A stretch of DNA of 8,416 nt from Candidatus Zixiibacteriota bacterium (GTDB lineage: Bacteria > Zixibacteria > MSB-5A5 > CAIYYT01). Made by a program: the position numbers and the translations under genes. The DNA lies in contig JAGLUH010000101.1 in the NCBI GenBank assembly GCA_023134875.1, forward strand, positions 1 to 8,416, read 5' to 3'. The notes under the pieces are model-generated. The model made no database searches and was not told the origin of the DNA. It was given only the letters and a program-made list of their open reading frames with translations. Position 1 is the first letter of the stretch; every line of letters begins with the position of its first letter. Below, in pieces: positions 6,997-8,416 of the stretch.

Positions 6997-7056
6997 GGCG
7001 ATAAACTGGGATTAAGAATCGATTCATTCTGTACGAACTATTAGGATAGAAGTTAT

Positions 7057-7083
7057 GTAGATCAGGCGGCCGGTTCGCTTGAT
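7057..7083. repeat. Hairpin repeat copy 2 (27 nt)
   Basis: ATCAGGCG (7061-7068) pairs with CGCTTGAT (7076-7083) around a 7-nt loop, with one G-T wobble. It matches the element at 5924-5950 at 22 of 27 positions. The basal pair changes from G-C in copy 1 to A-T here, which preserves pairing. It sits 30 nt upstream of the GYD-protein start and lacks a T-tract, so it does not act as a terminator in this place. Confidence 0.6.
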
Positions 7084-7112
7084 ATGTCACTATGCAGATT
7101 CCGGGAGGGAAA

Positions 7113-7400
7113 ATGGCAACTTATATCATTCTCAGCAGCTTATCCGCTACCGCCTTCGATTCGCCCAATGGACTGAAGTCATTGGCGACCGATGTTCGCA
7201 AAAGGCTGGACGCCGAATGTCCTGATGTCAAATGGGTTCAGAGCTATGGCTGTATGGGCAGCTATGATGTCGTCGACATTGTCGAGTCGGATGATCCGGC
7301 ACAGATTGAGAAAGCGGTCATGATTATCCGTTCCATCGGACGCACCACCACGGAAACACTGCTGGCGACGCCCTGGGAGGACTTTCTCAAAGCGCTGTAG
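7113..7400 (+). CDS. GYD-domain protein, 95 aa
   Basis: This is a small alpha/beta protein of the GYD family (dimeric ferredoxin-like fold). Members are widespread and of unknown biochemical function. The N-terminus MATYIILSSLS is the usual beta1 strand, and the name-giving motif appears as GSYDVVDIVE (49-58), with Ser in the variable position. The C-terminus TTTETLLATPWEDFLKAL (78-95) matches the family pattern. Length is normal for the family. I chose ATG 7113 over the in-frame ATG 7092 because GGAGG (7104-7108) stands directly before it and because family members begin with this strand. It carries Cys36 and Cys47. The plus-strand end has no T-tract terminator; the hairpin that follows points the other way. 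Confidence 0.85.
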   Translation: MATYIILSSLSATAFDSPNGLKSLATDVRKRLDAECPDVKWVQSYGCMGSYDVVDIVESDDPAQIEKAVMIIRSIGRTTTETLLATPWEDFLKAL

Positions 7401-7409
7401 GGCGTGTGT

Positions 7410-7439
7410 AAAAAAAGCCTGCGGTCAGGCAATCCGCAG
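7410..7439 (-). terminator. Intrinsic terminator oriented on the minus strand
   Basis: Read on the minus strand, GCCTG-ACCG-CAGGC (7430-7417) is followed at once by seven T (7416-7410). An alternative longer stem is CTGCGG/CCGCAG (7439-7434 / 7424-7419). On the plus strand the same sequence has A7 before the hairpin and no T-tract after it, so it serves transcription from the right. Confidence 0.65.
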
Positions 7440-7617
7440 ACTTGTTGGGTGAGTGGAGGGATATGACAAGACCCCCTGGATGGGGTCGCGCGTTCGGGCG
7501 ATTGCAGCAACTCCTACCGGTTGCCAAAGAAACCAGTCTGATCGGGAGTTGCTGCCGTCACCATGATAGACGTGATACGATCTTTTTTTGTGCAATGGAA
7601 AGCTCTCCTTACGCCTG
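7425..7617 (-). ncRNA. Candidate minus-strand small transcript: structured RNA or 56-aa small gene
   Basis: A terminator on the minus strand at 7410-7439 needs a transcript, and this 190-nt stretch is the only room for one before tRNA-Ile. It contains an 11-bp perfect stem, GGAGTTGCTGC at 7545-7555 against GCAGCAACTCC at 7504-7514, capped by a further 7-bp stem with one mismatch (7516-7522/7531-7537), and a GACCCC/GGGGTC hairpin (7470-7475/7482-7487). I do not recognise 6S, SRP, tmRNA, RNase P or a known riboswitch. Alternatively, GGAG (7608-7605) stands 9 nt before TTG 7595, opening a 56-codon frame that stops at 7425 inside the terminator hairpin; its product has no recognisable motif. A weak promoter (TTAAGG, 16 nt, CAATAT) lies at about 7652-7625 on the minus strand. 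Structure is certain; identity is not. Confidence 0.3.
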
Positions 7618-7626
7618 AAAAACATA

Positions 7627-7653
7627 TTGACAGCAGACGGTTTTACCTTAACT
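7627..7653 (+). promoter_or_regulatory. Candidate promoter for tRNA-Ile
   Basis: TTGACA (7627-7632) is a perfect -35. The best -10-like box is TTAACT (7648-7653) at 15 nt, or AACTTA (7650-7655) at 17 nt. It is placed correctly, 27 nt before the mature tRNA 5' end. Confidence 0.45.
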
Positions 7654-7679
7654 TAAAGCTCCCCCGTGGGGAAAACGTT

Positions 7680-7753
7680 GGGCCTGTAGCTCAGTTGGTT
7701 AGAGCGCGCGCCTGATAAGCGCGAGGTCGGTGGTTCAACTCCACTCAGGCCCA
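7680..7753 (+). tRNA. tRNA-Ile (GAT)
   Basis: This is a complete 74-nt cloverleaf. Acceptor strands GGGCCTG (7680-7686) and CAGGCCC (7746-7752) pair perfectly, and the discriminator is A7753. The anticodon stem CGCGC/GCGCG (7707-7711/7719-7723) closes loop CTGATAA with anticodon GAT (7714-7716). CCA is not encoded. tRNA-Ile(GAT) is typically the first tRNA in bacterial 16S-23S spacers, but here it is preceded by a protein gene and its own -35 box. No terminator is evident before the repeat that follows. Confidence 0.97.
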
Positions 7754-7830
7754 TTTGAATTCCTCCCGCTCGCTAAAATTCTCTCTTTGCAGTCTCGCAA
7801 ACTCGAATCAATCCTGTTTGTTTGTGGGCG

Positions 7831-7892
7831 GCAGACGTCTCGTCTGCTCCATTTCTTGAGCCAACAGCCGATCAGGCGCGCATTTGCGCCTG
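7831..7892. repeat. Double-hairpin repeat element between the two tRNAs
   Basis: Two perfect 7-bp hairpins stand 25 nt apart: GCAGACG/CGTCTGC (7831-7837/7841-7847, loop TCT) and CAGGCGC/GCGCCTG (7873-7879/7886-7892, loop GCATTT). Neither is followed by a T-tract. The first is preceded by TGGGCG and the second followed by CCACC, so the element's outer ends are weakly complementary too. It looks like another palindromic interspersed unit. The remainder of 7754-7937 holds nothing I recognise. Confidence 0.5.
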
Positions 7893-7937
7893 CCACCTAA
7901 ATTCTCTGCCGATACCGGTCGATATTGGAAACAGGAG

Positions 7938-7997
7938 TTTTTTTCGTTTTTACTAAAAATATGTGTTGACAGACTCTCACAAGCCGTATAATATAAT
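7938..7997 (+). promoter_or_regulatory. Strong rRNA-type promoter upstream of tRNA-Ala and 23S
   Basis: A consensus TTGACA (7966-7971) is followed by overlapping -10 boxes: TATAAT at 7987-7992 (15-nt spacer), TAATAT at 7989-7994 (17 nt) and TATAAT at 7992-7997 (20 nt). The A/T-rich run at about 7938-7962 could be an UP element. This is the strongest promoter in the window. It lies after tRNA-Ile and before tRNA-Ala, so it would drive tRNA-Ala-23S without 16S. Confidence 0.75.
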
Positions 7998-8021
7998 TGG
8001 GCTGTGTGAGACGTGAGCCTG

Positions 8022-8054
8022 TGCCTTGCGGGGTTCGCCCCTGGGCATCTTTTT
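8022..8054 (+). terminator. Terminator-like hairpin in the rRNA leader
   Basis: TGCC (8022-8025) pairs with GGCA (8044-8047) and GGGG (8030-8033) with CCCC (8038-8041) around a stable TTCG loop, followed by TC and five T (8050-8054). It lies about 20-50 nt after the expected start of the 23S transcript. It may be an attenuator overcome by antitermination, or simply a leader structure. Confidence 0.4.
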
Positions 8055-8073
8055 CTCTACAGTTATTTGTTTC

Positions 8074-8094
8074 GGCGCGGACCGGGTCGGCGCC
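8074..8094 (+). other. Leader stem-loop before tRNA-Ala
   Basis: GGCGC (8074-8078) pairs with GCGCC (8090-8094) and GAC (8080-8082) with GTC (8086-8088), separated by one G-G mismatch and closed by loop CGG. It is followed by AGTTCTTTTTGATA (8100-8113), loosely boxA-like, just upstream of tRNA-Ala. It is probably part of the rRNA leader folding or processing region. Confidence 0.4.
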
Positions 8095-8123
8095 TGATTA
8101 GTTCTTTTTGATACGAATACTGA

Positions 8124-8196
8124 GGGGATGTAGCTCAGTTGGGAGAGCGGTGGCTTTGCAAGCCACAGGTCGTCGGTTCGATCCCGATCATCTCCA
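8124..8196 (+). tRNA. tRNA-Ala (TGC)
   Basis: This is a complete 73-nt cloverleaf. Acceptor GGGGATG (8124-8130) pairs with CATCTCC (8189-8195) with one G-T pair, and the discriminator is A8196. The anticodon stem GTGGC/GCCAC closes loop TTTGCAA with anticodon TGC (8157-8159). CCA is not encoded. It sits 155 nt before 23S and is presumably excised from the same precursor. Confidence 0.97.
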
Positions 8197-8267
8197 ATGA
8201 CGATATCGGCAACATTAGCCTTTATAATAGAGCTGGTGTTTTAAGCCTCCTCACCAGGTGGGGAGTA

Positions 8268-8283
8268 ACGGTCTTTGAAAACC
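8268..8283 (+). promoter_or_regulatory. boxA-like antitermination site upstream of 23S
   Basis: GGTCTTTGAAAAC (8270-8282) resembles the boxA element bound by NusB/NusE in rRNA leaders and spacers. A 7-bp hairpin (8247-8253/8259-8265, with one G-T pair) precedes it, as boxB-like stems often do near antitermination sites. The order here (hairpin, then boxA) differs from lambda-type nut sites. Confidence 0.45.
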
Positions 8284-8294
8284 AAATATCAGAA

Positions 8295-8328
8295 GTAGTG
8301 CGGTGTCTTTTTTAAAGACGCTGCTTAC
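8295..8328 (+). other. Long processing-type stem in the tRNA-Ala/23S spacer
   Basis: Eleven pairs (8300-8310 with 8314-8324, two G-T) around a TTT loop extend, past a bulged T8299, by four more pairs (8295-8298 with 8325-8328). A long spacer duplex like this suits a double-strand-specific ribonuclease such as RNase III during pre-rRNA maturation. The role is inferred. Confidence 0.45.
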
Positions 8329-8351
8329 AGAACTTGAGCTTTTAGGATTTC

Positions 8352-8416
8352 GGTCAAGTTACTAAGAGCATACGGTGGATGCCTTGGCACGAGAAGGCGA
8401 TGAAGGACGTGGTAAG
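8352..8416 (+). rRNA. 23S ribosomal RNA, 5' end (continues beyond the window)
   Basis: GGTCAAG...ACTAAG at 8352-8366, TACGGTGGATGCC (8371-8383) and AAGGCGATGAAGGACGTGGTAAG (8394-8416, quoted in part) match the conserved 5' end of bacterial 23S rRNA, which begins GGTTAAGCGACTAAG in E. coli. The start at G8352 is set by this alignment. Only 65 nt are visible. It is preceded by tRNA-Ala and not by 16S. Confidence 0.95.

Noticed and set aside
7401..7679. Possible 3' end of 16S rRNA before tRNA-Ile
   Set aside because: No anti-Shine-Dalgarno sequence or conserved 16S 3' helix was found, and the gap is too short for the gene.
1..8416. CRISPR array, transposase or toxin-antitoxin pair
   Set aside because: No regularly spaced direct repeats, transposase motifs or paired small toxin-antitoxin frames were seen; the repeats present are isolated palindromes.

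Overview
The window looks like a chromosomal segment from an uncultured-type bacterium of the FCB group, possibly Zixibacteria-like. This is inferred from three things: a secreted multidomain peptidase ending in a type IX-secretion/FlgD-like sorting domain (NCPNPFN ... KKMLLLK), a PKD-type lipoprotein of a style common in that group, and strong purine-rich Shine-Dalgarno sites. No taxonomic marker long enough to confirm it is present; only the first 65 bases of a 23S rRNA are visible.

Layout. (1) Positions 1-1624: the 3' part of tRNA-Phe(GAA), then an accessory-looking stretch holding a truncated nuclease-like N-terminus, a stand-alone trypsin-fold serine protease, and a cruciform repeat flanked by 11-bp direct repeats. 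Sampled lines here are less GC-rich than the following gene (25/60 G+C at 721-780 against 40/60 at 1741-1800). (2) 1625-5160: two convergent genes whose stop codons are 2 nt apart, a CNNM/DUF21-CBS membrane protein on + and a clostripain-like (C11) secreted peptidase on -. The peptidase probably starts at a TTG codon. (3) 5160-7400: a small single-domain receiver protein that has lost its phospho-acceptor Asp and conserved Lys, a lipoprotein with its own promoter and intrinsic terminator, and a 95-residue GYD-domain protein. Two copies of a 27-nt hairpin repeat, with a compensatory base-pair change, sit between these genes. (4) 7401-8416: a possible minus-strand small transcript ending in an intrinsic terminator, tRNA-Ile(GAT), a double-hairpin repeat, a strong rRNA-type promoter, a structured leader, tRNA-Ala(TGC), a boxA-like site and the start of 23S rRNA.

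The most notable feature is the last region. tRNA-Ile and tRNA-Ala are the pair usually found in the 16S-23S spacer, but here no 16S rRNA lies upstream: a protein gene ends only 279 nt before tRNA-Ile. A strong promoter sits between the two tRNAs, so 23S appears to be transcribed independently of 16S (unlinked rRNA genes). The protein genes do not form one obvious pathway; most are single transcription units for envelope or signalling functions. No CRISPR array, intact transposase or complete new defence system was found.
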